A stretch of 64,000 nt of DNA from Phytophthora sp. 'mugwort' (taxonomy: Eukaryota; Oomycota; Peronosporomycetes; Peronosporales; Peronosporaceae). The notes under the pieces were generated by a model. The model searched no databases, was not told the DNA's origin, and was given only the letters and a program-made list of their open reading frames with translations. Numbering within the stretch: the stretch's first letter is position 1; each line of letters starts with the position of its first letter. Shown here piece by piece: positions 22,735-34,901 of this stretch. The stretch lies in the NCBI GenBank assembly GCA_033558025.1, contig JAUCEF010000001.1, forward strand, positions 2,852,001 to 2,916,000, in the 5' to 3' direction. Position numbers and translations under genes: made by a program.

Positions 22735-25700
22735 TCAATGCGAACACGCGTGGATTCCGAGGGACGCCGTCAGATCCGTGTGGCACGGTCCTAGCAGCGC
22801 CTTGGTCATGATGTCCGCGAGCATGATTAAAGTCTCGCAGTACTCGAGCTTGACTTCGCCGCGCTTAACCTCATCACGGATGTGATGGTACTTGATGTCG
22901 ATGTGCTTGGCGCGACCATGGTTCACTGGGTTCTTCGTCATCTTGATGCGCGACTGGTTGTCTTCGCGGATCTTGAGCTCTGGCCCCAATTCGTTCGCTG
23001 CCGTCAAAATCTCGCACAACAGGCGATGAATCCACTTGCCTTCTTGGACGGCCAGACTGAGCGCGATGTATTCCGCTTCGCTCGTGGATAGCGACACACT
23101 TGACTGTTTCTTGCTTCTCCAACTGACTGGCGCGCCCATCAAAATGAACGTATAGCCCGAAGTTGACTTGCGATCGGAATGGTCGCCGGCCCAGTCTGCG
23201 TCTGAGTAGCCGCGAAAGTCCACCTTGTCACCGGGTTTGAAGCAGATTCCATGCGACTTGGTCCCTTGTAAATAACGGAGGATTCGCTTCACTGCAACCC
23301 AGTGCTCGACTTGAGGGTTTTCCATGAAGCGCGACACATATCCCACGGCGAAAGCGATATCTGGTCGCGTCGCAGTCATCAAGTGCATGAGTGCACCCAC
23401 AGCTTCACGAAAGGGAACGTTGATCTTGGTCGGCGCGTTGCTTGGAACCAGTCGAGAGCTCAAATCCGCGGGACTTACCACAGCCTTGCAGTCATCCATG
23501 CCGAAACGCTTGAGAATGTCGTCCACGTAGCGCCGTTGGCACATTGTTACACTGCCGTCAGCGTTGTCGACCAGCTCGATCCCCAAGACAAAGGCACACT
23601 TCCCGCTGTCGGTCATCTTACAACGTGTCTTCAGGTCACTCTTGGTGCGTGCGATCAGTTCGGCCGAACTTCCGGTTACTAATACGTCGTCCACGTACAC
23701 CAGCAACAGAACGCAGTGACCATCCACAATCTTGATGTAGAGGCACAGATCATAGGCCGAAAGTTGAAAACCGATGGAGCACACGAATTCGTCGAAGGTC
23801 TCGTTCCACACGCGCGAAGCTTGCTTGAGACCGTAGATCGCCTTGACCAGTTCCAGGCAGTCGAAGTCATCGTCCAGCTCGACCCCTTCTGGCACCACGA
23901 AGTACACGACTTCCTTCATGACGCCGTACAGAAATGCCGTTACCACGTCGAGTTGGTCCAGAGGCCAGTCGAAATACTTGGCGGTCGTGATGACCATGCG
24001 CAGCGTCACGTACTTGACCACGGGCGAGAACGTCTCCGTGTAGTCGATACCGTACTTTTGCTTGAAACCCTTGGCCACCAGGCGCGCCTTGTACTTCTCG
24101 ATCGATCCGTCGGCTTTGCGCTTGATCTTGAACACCCACTTGGTACCGATGGCGCGTTGTCCGCTGGGCAACTTGGCAGCACGAAACACACCACGAAGTC
24201 GCATCGACTTGAGCTCCGCACGAACAGCCTTGCGCCAATGCACTTGATCAAGTCCGTTCACCGCGTCTTGGAATGTCGTCGGCTCAGACAACTCACCGGC
24301 TCCACTGAGTTGGCACTTGCTCGCCAAAATACGGGAGGAGTGGAATCGTCTTCTTCGTTGTCTTGAGCATCCTTCTCTTCTTCGTCAGGCAGTCCAGGTT
24401 CCATTCGAACACTCGCTCGGCGTTTGGCTTGGCGCTCAAACGAGGTGACAGGAGCGCTTGCTTCTTCCAAACCAGTCGCACGGCGAACAGGACGCGAGTT
24501 CACTGACATGGTATCCGCATCACTTGGTCGAGTCTTGCGCTTCCCCGCCTGCTTGAATTCGGTCGGACCCGCCGAGTCATCATCACCAATCTCGAGCGAG
24601 TCGAAGTCCAGGTTCACATCTTCGTCGTCATTACTTGAGATCGCCGTCGAGATACCAAAACTTGATTCGTCGAAGGTGACATCGCGACTTATCAGCACCT
24701 GCCCCGCCTCGATGTCATAAACTCGGTACGCCTTCGACACTTCTTCGTAGCCCATGAACAGACCAGCGCGAGCCTTGGGGTCCCACTTGAGTCGCTTCTC
24801 CTTCGGGGTCAGGACGTACGTCCGACATCCAAACATACGCATGTGCTTCACACTTGGCTTGAACTTGTATACAATCTCGAACGGAGTCTTGTTTTCGACC
24901 TTGGGCGACGGCAAGCGGTTCTTGACATAAATTGCAGCCATCGCTGCTTCGCTCCAGAAACACTTGTCCAGCTTGGCGTGATGCAACATGCTGCGGCCGA
25001 TCGTGACGATAGTTCGGATAGCTCTCTCTGCCGTGCCGTTGGTTTGGTGCGCGTACGGAACCGTGGTCTGCTGCTCGATGCCTTGATCTTCGTAGAAGGC
25101 CTTGAGCGAATTAGTAGCAAACTCACGGGCTCCGTCGTGGCGCACGAACTTGACACGTTTGCCGAACTGCGTCTGCACCTTCATGATGTAGGTCTTGAGG
25201 CATTCTTCGCTCTCCGACTTGGCACTTAAGCAGAAACCCTTCATGCATCCGCTGGCTTCGTCCACGATCAGGAGCAGATACTTGCTGCCGCCAAGCGAGT
25301 TTTCCTCCATGGGTCCGCAGATGTCAAAGTGGAGCAGCTCAAATGTGTCGTAGCGACGCTTGTCACGGTTGCTTGGGAATGGTTTTTGGACCATTTTGCC
25401 TTGCTGGCAACCACGACACACACTTGGTCCACTCGACTTGGAAGGTGATTTCGCGTCCTTGATCATCTTGGTGTCGACCATCTTGCGAAGAACCTCGACT
25501 GGAGCGTGACCCATACGCGCGTGCAAATCGACCGTCCTTCCACTTGTCGCCGCATTTGCCGATCGCTGAGGTGTGCGAAGCCAGTAGAGTCCATCCACGA
25601 GATCCGCCGTCGCCACCACTTGATTCGAGTCCTTGCGCGAAACGTGCATCTCAGTGCCGTCAAATATCACTTGGAACTTGCCATGCTTGTTTATCTGCGG

Positions 25701-26812
25701 CACTGAAAGCAGATTCTTGCTCATATTTGGCACGTAAAGCGCGTTCTTGATCTCGATCTCGCGCTCGTCGCCGTTAGGCAGGATCACTCTTTCCACGATG
25801 GTCCCCACACCCTTGATGGCAGCCTTGTTGCCATCGGCCACCGAAAGTTCGCCTTCATTTCGCTCGATCAAATTGGCGAACTTGGACTTGTCGTTGCAAA
25901 TATGGTGCGTGGCACCGCTGTCGACCGCCCACATCCCGGACACATTCTTGTCCGTCGAAACTCCACATTCCAGGGAAACCGCGAACGCCACTCGATCGTT
26001 GTCGTAGCCGTCGCTGTCGTTTCTCCACTGGATGTTGTTGGCCCCGCGTCCACGGCCGTTGCCGCCGCGTCTTGGCCCTCGGTTCTCGTCCTTCTGCTTG
26101 GTCCAGCACTTGTCAATGACATGCCCCAATTTACCGCAGTACGTGCATTGGCGAGGCTCACGGTCGGTGTTGAACGCCTTGGCCGCGTTCTCAGTCTTCA
26201 CCGTCGCCGTCTTCTCGCCTTGTCGCTTGATGTGCTCGTTCGTGAGCACCTTCACAACGTCTTGCGACCGCAGCTCTGCATTGCTCATCTCCAAGTTCAG
26301 CACGACGTTCTCGTAGCTCTTGGGGAGACTGCGCAGCAAGCAGATCGCCACGTCCTCGTCCTCCATCTTGGCGCCGATGCTGCTAAGCTTGGCGCTGATG
26401 TTCAGGACTTCGTTGCAATGGTGCAAGACATTGCCGCCTTCCGACATCTCCATGCTGAAGACTTGGCGCTTCAGGTAGATGCGACCAGCCTTCTGCGATC
26501 CACCGTAAGCGTCTTCAAGCGCGTCAACGCGACCCAGGCTTCCTCGCAGTCATCGACCACGTGATGGTAGTCAGCGTCCATGTGGAGCAACATCAGTCCG
26601 AAAGCGATGTTGCTCGACTTGACGTAGTCGTCCTTGGCCCGGGAGTCCGTGAAGCTTGGCGTCGTCTCCCGATTCACCACATGCCACACCGACTTGGTCA
26701 GGAACACGCCACGCATGTAGCGGTTCCACGTCGCGTAGTTGTCTCCGTTGAACTTGTCGATGGAGACCTTGGTCGAGACGTCTTGGGCAGAGGACATGGT
26801 GCTTGGGCTCAT
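22735..26812 (-). pseudogene. Copia Gag-Pol with two frameshifts (element G)
   Basis: The frame starts at the ATG at 26812-26810 in the primer-binding site. Gag breaks at about 26507 through a single-base loss also present in H. The second piece (26453-24258) carries the knuckle, protease DSGAT, integrase and acidic linker. Near 24290 the frame shifts again before the reverse transcriptase; the third piece ends with RNase H at 22735. The second frameshift is also present in F at about 27760. Conserved residues such as YVDD and DADWAGD are otherwise kept. R replaces C in DNQSC and other changes occur near the C-terminus. Confidence 0.9.
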
Positions 26813-26816
26813 AACC
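26802..26816 (-). promoter_or_regulatory. Primer-binding site with Gag start codon, element G
   Basis: The minus strand reads GGTTATGAGCCCAAG next to an LTR that ends TTTTATTA instead of TTTATCA. Confidence 0.68.
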
Positions 26817-27160
26817 TAATAAAAGGTATGGATCTTGATAAGCGAAGCTTGGACGGAGGGAAGGAGGTTCTGCACTTGGGTGCGAGGACCGGAGTGAAGA
26901 CCACTTGAGCTGAAGAAGGAAGATTCGAAAGTGATTGATTTATCGGAGCTTACACTACCTAGTCTACCACATAGATATGCAGCCCTGCATCCAATCATTT
27001 GGTGCATCCAATCACCAACACTCCGCACTCGTCCAATCATCCTACTCGTCTAATCATCGGTTGCGTAAACAACGTACCGTAAACATCGCGGGATCGTGTT
27101 GGACCGGTTCGGGTTAACCGGTTACTGTTACACAGTACCAAAACCCGGCAACCCTCAATA
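26817..27160 (-). repeat. Type A LTR with variant U5 end (5' LTR of element G)
   Basis: 344 bp. U3 and R are type A, but the last 40 bases read like AAGATCCATACCTTT of type B rather than the usual CCTCAACACCTTT. The terminal CA has become TA. AGGTC (27161-27165) on its right is the start of the F fragment. Confidence 0.88.
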
Positions 27161-29326
27161 AGGTCGAAACAAGACTCCGTTCGAGATTGTATACAAGTTC
27201 AAGCCAAGTGTGAAGCACATGCGTGTGTTTGGATGTCGGACGTACGTCCTGACCCCGAAGGAGAAGCGACTCAAGTGGGACCCCAAGGCTCGCGCTGGTC
27301 TGTTCATGGGATACGAAGAAGTGTCGAAGGCGTACCGAGTTTATGACATCGAGGCGGGGCAGGTGCTGATAAGTCGCGATGTCACCTTCGACGAATCAAG
27401 TTTTGGTATCTCGACGGCGATCTCAAGTAATGACGACGAAGATGTGAACCTGGACTTCGACTCGCTCGAGATTGGTGACGATGACTCGGCGGGTCCGACC
27501 GAATTCAAGCAGGCGGGGAAGCGCAAGACTCGACCAAGTGATGCGGATACCATGTCAGTGAACTCGCGTCCTGTTCGCCGTGCGACTGGTTTGGAAGAAG
27601 CAAGCGCTCCTGTCACCTCGTTTGAGCGCCAAGCCAAACGCCGAGCGAGTGTTCGAATGGAACCTGGACTGCCTGACGAAGAAGAGAAGGATGCTCAAGA
27701 CAACGAAGAAGACGATTCCACTCCTCCCGTATTTTGGCGAGCAAGTGCCAACTCAGTGGAGCCGGTGAGTTGTCTGAGCCGACGACATTCCAAGACGCGG
27801 TGAACGGACTTGATCAAGTGCATTGGCGCAAGGCTGTTCGTGCGGAGCTCAAGTCGATGCGACTTCGTGGTGTGTTTCGTGCTGCCAAGTTGCCCAGCGG
27901 ACAACGCGCCATCGGTACCAAGTGGGTGTTCAAGATCAAGCGCAAAGCCGACGGATCGATCGAGAAGTACAAGGCGCGCCTGGTGGCCAAGGGTTTCAAG
28001 CAAAAGTACGGTATCGACTACACGGAGACGTTCTCGCCCGTGGTCAAGTACGTGACGCTGCGCATGGTCATCACGACCGCCAAGTATTTCGACTGGCCTC
28101 TGGACCAACTCGACGTGGTAACGGCATTTCTGTACGGCGTCATGAAGGAAGTCGTGTACTTCGTGGTGCCAGAAGGGGTCGAGCTGGACGATGACTTCGA
28201 CTGCCTGGAACTGGTCAAGGCGATCTACGGTCTCAAGCAAGCTTCGCGCGTGTGGAACGAGACCTTCGACGAATTCGTGTGCTCCATCGGTTTTCAACTT
28301 TCGGCCTATGATCTGTGCCTCTACATCAAGATTGTGGATGGTCACTGCGTTCTGTTGCTGGTGTACGTGGACGACGTATTAGTAACCGGAAGTTCGGCCG
28401 AACTGATCGCACGCACCAAGAGTGACCTGAAGACACGTTGTAAGATGACCGACAGCGGGAAGTGTGCCTTTGTCTTGGGGATCGAGCTGGTCGACAACGC
28501 TGACGGCAGTGTAACAATGTGCCAACGGCGCTACGTGGACGACATTCTCAAGCGTTTCGGCATGGATGACTGCAAGGCTGTGGTAAGTCCCGCGGATTTG
28601 AGCTCTCGACTGGTTCCAAGCAACGCGCCGACCAAGATCAACGTTCCCTTTCGTGAAGCTGTGGGTGCACTCATGCACTTGATGACTGCGACGCGACCAG
28701 ATATCGCTTTCGCCGTGGGATATGTGTCGCGCTTCATGGAAAACCCTCAAGTCGAGCACTGGGTTGCAGTGAAGCGAATCCTCCGTTATTTACAAGGGAC
28801 CAAGTCGCATGGAATCTGCTTCAAACCCGGTGACAAGGTGGACTTTCGCGGCTACTCAGACGCAGACTGGGCCGGCGACCATTCCGATCGCAAGTCAACT
28901 TCGGGCTATACGTTCATTTTGATGGGCGCGCCAGTCAGTTGGAGAAGCAAGAAACAGTCAAGTGTGTCGCTATCCACGAGCGAAGCGGAATACATCGCGC
29001 TCAGTCTGGCCGTCCAAGAAGGCAAGTGGATTCATCGCCTGTTGTGCGAGATTTTGACGGCAGCGAACGAATTGGGGTCAGAGCTCAAGATCCGCGAAGA
29101 CAACCAGTCGTGCATCAAGATGACGAAGAACCCAGTGAACCATGGTCGCGCCAAGCACATCGACATCAAGTACCATCACATCCGTGATGAGGTCAAGCGC
29201 GGCGAAGTCAAGCTCGAGTATTGTGAGACTTCAATCATGCTCGCGGACATCATGACCAAGGCGCTGCCAGGACCGCGCCACATGGATCTGACGGCGTCCC
29301 TCGGAATCCACGCGTGTTCGCATTGA
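27161..29326 (+). pseudogene. Copia Pol, 3' half: integrase end, linker, RT, RNase H (element F, right piece)
   Basis: Begins with AGGTCGAAAC in the integrase C-terminal region and reads through the linker to about 27760. There the frame shifts, as in G. The second frame covers the reverse transcriptase (YVDD) and RNase H, ending HACSH and TGA at 29324-29326. Near the junction one A is missing compared with relatives, so the start of the piece is also out of frame. Its missing 5' half lies at 29677-30580 in opposite orientation. Confidence 0.88.
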
Positions 29327-29333
29327 GGGGGCG

Positions 29334-29676
29334 TATTGACGGTTGCCGGGTTTTGGTACTGTGTACCAGTAACCGGTTAACCCGAACCGGTCCAACACGA
29401 TCCCGCGATGTTTACGGTACGTTGTTTACGCAACCGATGATTAGACGAGTAGGATGATTGGACGAGTGCGGAGTGTTGGTGATTGGATGCACCAAATGAT
29501 TGGATGCAGGGCTGCATATCTATGTGGTAGACTAGGTAGTGTAAGCCCCGATAAATCAATCACTTTCGAATCTTCCTTCTTCAGCTCAAGTGGTCTTCAC
29601 TCCGGTCCTCGCACCCAAGTGCAGAACTCCCTCCGCTCAACCCAAGCCTCGCTTCAAGACCTCAACACCTTTATCA
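29334..29676 (+). repeat. Type A LTR (right LTR of the G/F complex)
   Basis: 343 bp from TATTGACGG to TTTATCA, after the purine tract of F's pol end. The next bases, GACCT, are the reverse complement of the AGGTC at 27161 and begin F's left piece. Confidence 0.92.
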
Positions 29677-30580
29677 GACCTTGGGCGACGGCAAGCGGTT
29701 CTTGACATAAATTGCAGCCATCGCTGCTTCGCCCCAGAAACACTTGTCCAGCTTGGCGTGGTGCAGCATGCTGCGGCCGATCGTGACGATAGTTCGGATA
29801 GCTCTCTCTGCCGTGCCGTTGGTTTGGTGCGCGTACGGAACCGTGGTCTGCTGCTCGATGCCTTGATCTTCGTAGAAGGCCTTGAGCGAATTAGTAGCAA
29901 ACTCACGGGCTCCGTCGTGGCGCACGAACTTGACACGTTTGCCGAACTGCGTCTGCACCTTCATGATGTAGGTCTTGAGGCATTCTTCGCTCTCCGACTT
30001 GGCACTTAAGCAGAAACCCTTCATGCATCCGCTGGCTTCGTCCACTATGAGCAGCAAATATTTGCTGCCACCCAGTGACTCTTGTTCCATGGGGCCGCAG
30101 ATGTCGAAGTGGAGTAGCTCAAATACGTCGTAGTGACGCTTGTCGCGGTTGCTTGGGAACGGTTTTTGGACCATCTTCCCTTGCTGACATCCGCGACATA
30201 TGCTTGGTCCACTCGACTGTGATGGTGTTTTCGCGTCCTCGATCATGCCACTGCTGACCATTTTGCGTAGCACGTCGATCGGAGCGTGGCCCATCCGCGC
30301 GTGTAGATCCACGTTGCGCGTTGACGTCGCCGCATTCACCAAATGTTGTGGTATGCGTAGCCAGTAGAGACCGTCGACGAGGTCAGCCGTTGCCACCACT
30401 TGCTTCGAGCCCTTTCGCGCGACATGCATGCTCGCACCGTCGAACACCACTTGAAACTTGCCACTCTTGTTAATCTGCGGCACCGAAACAGATTCTTGTT
30501 CATCTTCGGCACGTACAGCGCGTCCTTGATTTCGATGTCGCGCTCGTCGCCGTTGGGCAGAACCACTCGTTCGATGATAG
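29677..30580 (-). pseudogene. Copia protease-integrase remnant (element F, left piece)
   Basis: On the minus strand it reads from the end of the protease domain ([12 protein letters not shown]) through the integrase zinc region (CRGC) and core ([13 protein letters not shown]) to CCCAAGGTC at 29677. One base is missing near 30488 (relatives read [10 protein letters not shown]), giving a frameshift. The right end is cut by D2's 5' LTR; Gag and the 5' LTR of F are absent. Confidence 0.87.
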
Positions 30581-30924
30581 TGTTGTCAAGGAGACGCCTC
30601 GAGCAGCTGCTGTATACCGGTATGACCTTCACTCAGTGGCACCACAATCATTTCTGTGATTACGAGACGAAGATTACGTCACGGTGTTTATGGGACGGTG
30701 TTTACGCCATGGACGATTACGCCATGGGTGGGTACAAGATTGTGGGTACATGATGGGCTCTACGTGGCACTCCCTGATTGGCTGAAGCAACTCAGTATCC
30801 AGTAGAGAATCTAGTAGAGTGTACCCAGTAGGTAGAACTGTAGGCTTAGAGGTAGCAAGGAGTTTGCGAACTAAGGACCTAAATCAATCACTTTGCATTT
30901 TGCCATCAAGTGACCAAGCCTTTT
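30581..30924 (+). repeat. Type D LTR (5' LTR of element D2)
   Basis: 344 bp. It lacks about 10 bases of a duplicated ACCGGTA segment present in D1's LTR. Inr/FPR at 30888-30903. Confidence 0.9.
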
Positions 30925-30939
30925 GGTTATGAGCCCATG
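30925..30939 (+). promoter_or_regulatory. Primer-binding site with Gag start codon, element D2
   Basis: GGTTATGAGCCCATG: the 12-base core is kept, and the following AAG is changed to ATG. The ATG at 30929-30931 opens Gag. Confidence 0.66.
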
Positions 30940-33900
30940 CCCCGTCTTCTCTGACCAAGACCCCGACTACGCCTTCGCCATGGACGCCACGCAGACCTCC
31001 ACCTCTCGCATCAACAAGTTCGCCGGAACTAACTTCCACACGTGGAAGTTCAAGATGCAGATGGTGCTCGAGGAGCGCGAACTGTGGGAAGTGACGAGTG
31101 GGGAAGTGAAGCTGGAGCACTGCCAGACTGCGGCGGATCAAGCGCTCTTTCGGAAGAAGTCGCGCAAGGCGCTGGCGATGATCTGTCTCGCGATGGAGGA
31201 TTCGCAGCTGCGCTGGTTCGCTCGGCGAGTGGCGCGCATGATGCATGGTCAAGACTGGAAGGACACTTCGAGAAGAAGAGTCTGGTTAACAAGCTCTTTC
31301 TTCGTCGACGTTTCTTCACGACGATGATGGAAGAAGGTGATGATGTGCTGGAACACATCAACAAGATCAAGACGCTGGCGGAGCAGCTCGACGCAGTGGG
31401 CGCTCCGGTCAGCGAGGACGACTTGGTGATCACGCTTTTGGGAAGTCTGAGCGAGTCGTACCAGTTCCTGATCACGGCGTTGGAGTCGAGAGCCGACTCG
31501 CTGTCGTGGGAACTCGTAACGTCTCGGCTCCTGCACGAGGACATGAAGCGCAAGGAACAAGGTGGCGGCGTCGACGGAGCCGCGCACGGTCAAGCGTTCA
31601 TGATGAAGGACAACAAGCGCAAGTGCAGACCGGTGAAGAAGACCGGGGCGTGCCACAATTGCGGCAAGTTTGGACATTGGATCGCGGAATGTCCATCGCG
31701 GATCCAGAACGACGCGGAGCGATATCGGTCGCAGCGTGCGAATGTCGCGCAGGATGAAGATTCTAGCGACTTCCTCTTCTCGGTTGGTGGTGGCAGCAAC
31801 TCCGTCAAGTCGAATGATATGTGGCTGGTCGACTCGGGTGCGACGCAGCACATGACGTACTCGAAGGAGTACATGAAGAACTACAAGAAGATCTCTCCGG
31901 TGGACGTGCATCTCGCGGACGACGGTGTGGTTCAGGCTGTGGGGACCGGCGACATTGTGATGTCGATGAAGACCCCGCGCGGCATGAAGAGGGGTGTGCT
32001 CACGAACGCGTGGCACATTCCGAAGCTGTCACGCAACCTGTTTTCGGTTGGTCGGTTCACCAAGGACGTCGGGCCAGTCATCTTCGAGAGCGACGGGTGC
32101 TTCGCTGAAACGAAGAGTCTCTAGTGGAAGCTCGGCGCTCGTGAGAGCAAAGGGCTGTTCAAGCTGTGCATGACTCCGATGATGCCTGACGAGGCCAATG
32201 CGGCAAGTTCGAAGGATCGCCAAGGGGACACCACGTCGTACCTCTGGCACCTTCGACTTGGTCACATCGGCCATGGCGGTCTAGACGCCATCGTCAAGAA
32301 GGGCTACGGTGTTGGTATCGATATGGCATCGGTGAAGCAGTGGGAGTTATGCGACGGATGCTCACTCGGCAAGCAAACGCGAGTGAGCTACATGAAGTCG
32401 TCGCCGAACCGTGCGAAGCAAGTGCTGGAGATGGTTCACAGCGATGTGTGCGGCCCCATGCAGACACCAACGGTTGGTGGCAAGCGCTACTTCGTCACGT
32501 TTATCGACGACAAGTCGCACTTCTGTGTGGTGTACTTGCTGCGGAACAAGTCCGAGGTGGCTGCTAAATTCGCTAAGTTTGTGGCGTTTGCTGAAACTCA
32601 GACCGGCAAGCGCGTGAAAACACTCCGGAGCGACAACGGCGGCGAGTACACTTCGGGTGGGATGGCCAAGTTCTGTGCGGACCGTGGTATCATGCAGAAG
32701 TTCACGCCGCCACACGCCTCAGCTGAACGGAGTCGACGAGCGCATGAACCGGACGTTGGTGGAGTGTGCGCGCTGCATGCTGGAACATGCTGGATTGCCC
32801 AAGACGTATTGGGGTGAAGCTGCCGTGACAGCTACGTTCCTCCGTAATCGGTGTCCGACGCGTGCCATCAACCACGACAAGTCGCCGCACCAGGTTTGGA
32901 CAGGCAAGAAACCGCTGCTAGCGAACCTCAAGGTGTTCGGTTGCCACGCGTACGTGCACGTGCCGAAGGAGAAGCGCACCAAGTTTGACGCTCGGTCGGT
33001 GCGCTGTCGGTTCCTGGGATACTCAGAACATGAGAAAGCGTACCGTTTCGAAGAGACCAAGAGCGGTCGCGTGCTGGTGAGCCGCGACGCGCAGTTTATG
33101 GGAGACGTCTTCGACAGTGGGAGACGTGACTACCATCAGAGGGAGGTGGTGGTCATTCAAGATGAAGAGACGACGGATCAAGATTCGTTGCAGTCGGATG
33201 AAGACGGCAAAGAAGAAGAAGAAGACGAAGAAGCAGCGCGGGACGAAGGTTTTGAACCAGGCAGCAAGCGACACCCGCGGACGCAGCCGCTGGAAGAAGC
33301 TGTGGAAGTTCCAAGTGCCAAGCGGCAGAGTCGACACCTGACTCTGGCTGGACGAGATGTCGGCCGCGGCTCAAGAAAGTCAAGACTTCGAAGCTGCATA
33401 CGTCGTGGATTCAGTGGGAGAAATGCCGACCACGTTCAAGTCGGCGATGGAATCCAGCGACGCAGTCAAGTGGAAGGAGGCGTGTGACTCGGAGGTCGAG
33501 TCGCTCCGCAAGAACGAGACGTGGATCCTCGTGCCGCTGCCAAAAGGACGCAAGGCAATCGGCAACCGATGGGTGTTCCGTGTGAAGGAGAACCAGGCTG
33601 GAGAGATCGAACGGTTCAAGGCGCGACTGGTGGCCAAGGGATTTTCGCAGAAGTACGGCATCGACTACGACGAGACTTTCGCGCCAGTGGCCAAGTTCAC
33701 GTCGATCAGGATCCTGCTCAGTCTGGCGGCCAAGTACAATCTCATGGTGCACCAGATGGATGTCAAGACAGCTTTCCTGAACGGTTTGTTGGACGAAGGC
33801 ATCTACATGGCACAGCCGGACGGCTACATCGATGAAAAGCACCCGGACTATGTCTGTCAGCTCAAGTGGTCTCTTTACGGTTTAATGCAGTCGCCGCGGA

Positions 33901-34557
33901 TGTAGAACAAGACCATCGACGACCTCATGCTCAAGCTAGGGTTCAAGAAGTGCGAGTCCGACCACTGCATCTACTTCAAGCGTGACGACCAAGACATGAT
34001 CTTCGTGGCGCTATATGTCGACGACCTGGTCCTCGCAAGTAACAACGACAATCTGCTCATGTCAACGAAGAAGGCGCTTAGTGACCGTTTCGAGATGACG
34101 GACCTGGGCCACCTCAAGTACTTCCTCGGCATGGAAATCGATCAAGATATGCCGACAAGGAAGGTGTCGATGCGGCAAACCAAGTTTGCGAAAGACATTC
34201 TGGAGAACTTCAACATAGAGAAGAGCAACCCTGTTAAGATGCCACAAGATCCGGGCCTCAAGCTGACCAAGGCCATGTACGAGGGCGGCTGCAAGCACGA
34301 CGAGACCATGGTAAACGTGCCATACCGGAACGCTGTGGGATGCCTCATGTATCTCATGGTAGGCACACGCCCGGACCTTGCAGCAGCAATGGGAGTTCTC
34401 AGCCAGTTTGCAGCAGACCCATGTCCGACACACTGGCAGGCGCTCAAGAGGGTCTTCAGGTACATTCAAGCACGAAGGCGCACGGCATCGAGTTTCAAGC
34501 GAGCTGCGACGACGGAACCCAAGGCTATTCAGATGCCGACTGGGCTGAAAAGGCTTG
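30929..34557 (+). pseudogene. Copia Gag-Pol with several lesions (element D2)
   Basis: Gag opens at 30929 and loses one base near 31210. The knuckle CHNCGKFGHWIAEC and protease DSGAT follow, up to a TAG at 32122-32124. Integrase continues in frame to about 32712, where two bases of a CA repeat are missing. A further shift near 33340 precedes the reverse transcriptase, and a TAG at 33903-33905 replaces the tryptophan codon of PRMW. YVDD is present at about 34014, and RNase H begins (SDADWA) after one more shift near 34475. D3's LTR cuts the copy at 34558. The TAG at 32122 and the CA loss are shared with D3. Confidence 0.9.
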
Positions 34558-34901
34558 GTCACTTGATGGCAAAATGCAAAGTGATTGATTTAGGTCCTTA
34601 GTTCGCAAACTCCTTGCTACCTCTAAGCCTACAGTTCTACCTACTGGGTACACTCTACTAGATTCTCTACTGGATACTGAGTTGATTCAGCCAATCAGGG
34701 AGTGCCACGTAGAGCCCATCATGTATCCACAATCTTGTACCCACCCGTGGCGTAATCGTCTATGGCGTAAACACCGTCCCATAAACACCGTGACGTAATC
34801 TTCGTCTCGTAATCACAGGATGATTGCGATGCCACTTAGTGAAGGTCATACCGGTATCCTACCGGTATACAGCAGCTGGTCGAGACGTCTCCTTGACAAC
34901 A
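34558..34901 (-). repeat. Type D LTR (3' LTR of element D3)
   Basis: 344 bp, the 3' LTR of D3. The pol frame reads into it and stops at its TAG at 34861-34859. Confidence 0.9.

Larger units (their letters stand above)
22385..27160 (-). mobile_element. Type A copia element G with two LTRs but no matching target duplication
   Basis: LTR, pol, gag and LTR are all present in minus orientation. However, the left flank is D1 (CCGCC) and the right flank is AGGTC of another A element (F). The AGGTC is found again, inverted, at 29677-29681. This fits a body inverted by recombination between LTRs rather than an insertion in place. Confidence 0.85.
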
